This document shows positions 12,134 through 13,676 of a stretch of 13,676 nt of DNA, piece after piece (within the stretch, counting starts at the first letter, position 1; each line of letters opens with the position of its first letter). The stretch covers positions 1 to 13,676 of the forward strand of contig CAYLMH010000036.1 in assembly GCA_964385055.1 (NCBI GenBank). Direction: 5' to 3'. A program made the translations under genes and the position numbers. This stretch comes from JACRPI01 sp964385055. Lineage in GTDB: Archaea > Nanobdellota > Nanobdellia > Woesearchaeales > DSVV01. The notes under the pieces were generated by a model. That model was not told where the DNA came from. It was given only the letters and a program-made list of their open reading frames with translations, and did no database searches.

Positions 12134-13676
12134 CTATCCTCTATTTTTTCTATTCTGTAGCAATCTTCGTACAAATATTTCAAAGAGGAACAGCATCATT
12201 GCTGCTGCAAGGACATACCAATCCATCTCTTTCTTTTCCAACACTTTTACTTTCGCATCACTCTGTACTTTTGAAATAATGCCGTCAATGTTATCTGGTG
12301 AAAAGAGAACGCCATTGGTTCGCTCTGCTAAATTCTTAAGGCCGTTTTCATTAAAGCCCACATCCATGTACTCTTCTTCATAATTCACTGCAAACGGAAC
12401 ATTCATAATTTCGTCAAATCCTACTTCCTGCGGAATAAGACTGCACTCATAATGATCTTCAATCGGAAGGAAACTACACCTACTTGTGGAAGGGTATGAT
12501 TCTCCTTTGTACGAGACCTTTGCTTCTTTACCCACATAGGCGTCGCTGACATCCACATATTTTGTTTTCTTTCTGTTTGGATCACCAATAGCCCAATCGA
12601 AAATCCTGTAAATCAAATCCTTATTTTGTTCTTCAACAATGTCTTCTGCCCACTCATACCCATCGTCTGTGGTAATCGCAACAACTTTGTTGTAATTATT
12701 TACTGTCACAATAGGCAACCCTGTCCCTGTGGTTATCAATTGGACACCACTCGGAGAAACAGTGACTTTGTTTTCTCCTGTAACCACTGCATTAATGACG
12801 AGATCACTCGTGATATAATGATTGTAATTCGCGATGATCAACGCTTTTTCGAATAGCGAATTCAGACTGAAATAGGAATCAATAAACATACCGCCACCAA
12901 GCGAACTGAGATATCGGCGAACCTGCCAAAGCACAGAATCATCAAGATCAACACTCGTGAAATCATAGACGTGCATACGAATGCCCATCTTTCGCAGCTC
13001 CGCAATTTCGGTGACGGCCTTTGGAAGATATTTTGTTCCGTGAATGTTTCCATCACTCACTAATATAATGTTATTATTGCCGCTGACGCCTGTCAACATT
13101 TCTTTCGCTACTTTAAGGCCTGTATCGAGCGCAGCTGGTCTCAACCAAAGCGTTCCATCAATCGTACTGACGTCCTGGAAATCACTCATTGCCTGCTTCA
13201 TGGCTTCTGCGTCTGCCGCAGGAGCAAGCGGATAAATCACGTGACCTGCATAGGAAAAGTCCGCTACTCCAATGTTTACATTTTCTTTCCGCTGTTTGAG
13301 AATGTCAATCAACGCTGCAGCTGCCTGTTCTGTTTCTGTCATGGACAGCTGGACAATTCCTGACATATCTACAAGGATAATAAAATTAAAGTTGTTGTCT
13401 TTCTCTTCTGTAATTCCTGCTTTGACTGGAAGAATTGGATCAAGCTCGCTTGGACCTTCAAAGGAGTTCATTCCCCCCCAAACAATAAGACCATTGCCAT
13501 CATCTGTATACGCTTCCAATGTTTCTGCGCCGCTTTCACTCACTTCATGCATCACATCATTAATCGCAACTGCGAAATACGGAGAAAGATCTGACGGAAT
13601 AGAACGAACAGAAGTAACATCGTATCTTTCCGGGAGAATCTCATCAAACTCTGATGGACGATAATTGACATACAAG
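12134..13676 (-). CDS. Large membrane VWA-domain protein, N-terminus beyond the window
   Basis: An open frame runs off the right edge, so the start is missing; 514 residues are visible. It opens with a glutamine-amidotransferase-like segment (LSPYFAVAINDV, then LEAYTDDGNGLIVWGGMNSF) of the kind joined to VWA domains in BatA/VWA membrane proteins. The VWA domain follows at about residues 97-290: IILVDMSGI for the metal site, DGTLWLRPAAL with the metal-site Thr, and IILVSDGN. The first motif departs from DxSxS, having Ile where the second Ser belongs. A long strand-rich region follows, then a single membrane helix near the C-terminus (DWYVLAAAMMLFLFEIFV) and a short basic tail, so most of the protein should be extracytoplasmic. 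It heads the visible MoxR group and is its likely client. Confidence 0.88.
   Translation of the reverse strand, partial: LYVNYRPSEFDEILPERYDVTSVRSIPSDLSPYFAVAINDVMHEVSESGAETLEAYTDDGNGLIVWGGMNSFEGPSELDPILPVKAGITEEKDNNFNFIILVDMSGIVQLSMTETEQAAAALIDILKQRKENVNIGVADFSYAGHVIYPLAPAADAEAMKQAMSDFQDVSTIDGTLWLRPAALDTGLKVAKEMLTGVSGNNNIILVSDGNIHGTKYLPKAVTEIAELRKMGIRMHVYDFTSVDLDDSVLWQVRRYLSSLGGGMFIDSYFSLNSLFEKALIIANYNHYITSDLVINAVVTGENKVTVSPSGVQLITTGTGLPIVTVNNYNKVVAITTDDGYEWAEDIVEEQNKDLIYRIFDWAIGDPNRKKTKYVDVSDAYVGKEAKVSYKGESYPSTSRCSFLPIEDHYECSLIPQEVGFDEIMNVPFAVNYEEEYMDVGFNENGLKNLAERTNGVLFSPDNIDGIISKVQSDAKVKVLEKKEMDWYVLAAAMMLFLFEIFVRRLLQNRKNRG

Overview
The window reads as archaeal chromosome, most likely from a small-genome lineage of the DPANN/Nanoarchaeota-Woesearchaeota type; that placement is inference. 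The evidence for Archaea is strong: two tRNA genes carry introns in the anticodon region, one of them with two introns, one at a non-canonical position. A-T rich TATA boxes sit about 26 nt ahead of many start codons, giving leaderless genes. Genes inside operons carry GGTGAT-type Shine-Dalgarno sequences. The protein families (BPG-independent phosphoglycerate mutase, MutY without a NUDIX-like tail, MoxR/VWA operon) also fit.

Layout. 1-1697 (+): the 3' part of enolase followed 12 nt later by an endonuclease/exonuclease/phosphatase-fold enzyme. 1711-1820: a GC-rich, strongly palindromic element. 1832-4792 (+): an aldo/keto reductase, a small unknown protein and the phosphoglycerate mutase. 4834-5761: two unrecognised proteins in convergent orientation. 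5848-6849 (-): a D-2-hydroxyacid dehydrogenase, divergent from a Met/His-rich membrane-anchored protein at 6943-7476 (+). 7495-9169: tRNA-Ser(GGA) (-), a MutY-type adenine glycosylase (-), then tRNA-Met/Ile2(CAU) and tRNA-Lys(CTT) (+), followed by 230 bp of degenerate direct and inverted copies of the tRNA-Lys 3' end. 9171-13676 (-): a HIT-family nucleotide hydrolase/transferase, then a MoxR ATPase operon whose upstream genes are a DUF4175-like membrane protein, a membrane-anchored coiled-coil protein and a large von Willebrand A protein that runs off the right edge.

How the genes fit together. Phosphoglycerate mutase and enolase catalyse consecutive steps of lower glycolysis, and the reductase and dehydrogenase are redox enzymes near that pathway. 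The MoxR group looks like a cell-envelope complex in which an AAA+ ATPase acts on a membrane-bound VWA protein. The least explained DNA is the set of palindromic units bounded by tRNA T-arm-like sequence: one near 1.7 kb, two in tandem behind tRNA-Lys. They share a plan (outer stem enclosing two hairpins) and may be a family of tRNA-derived non-autonomous elements.
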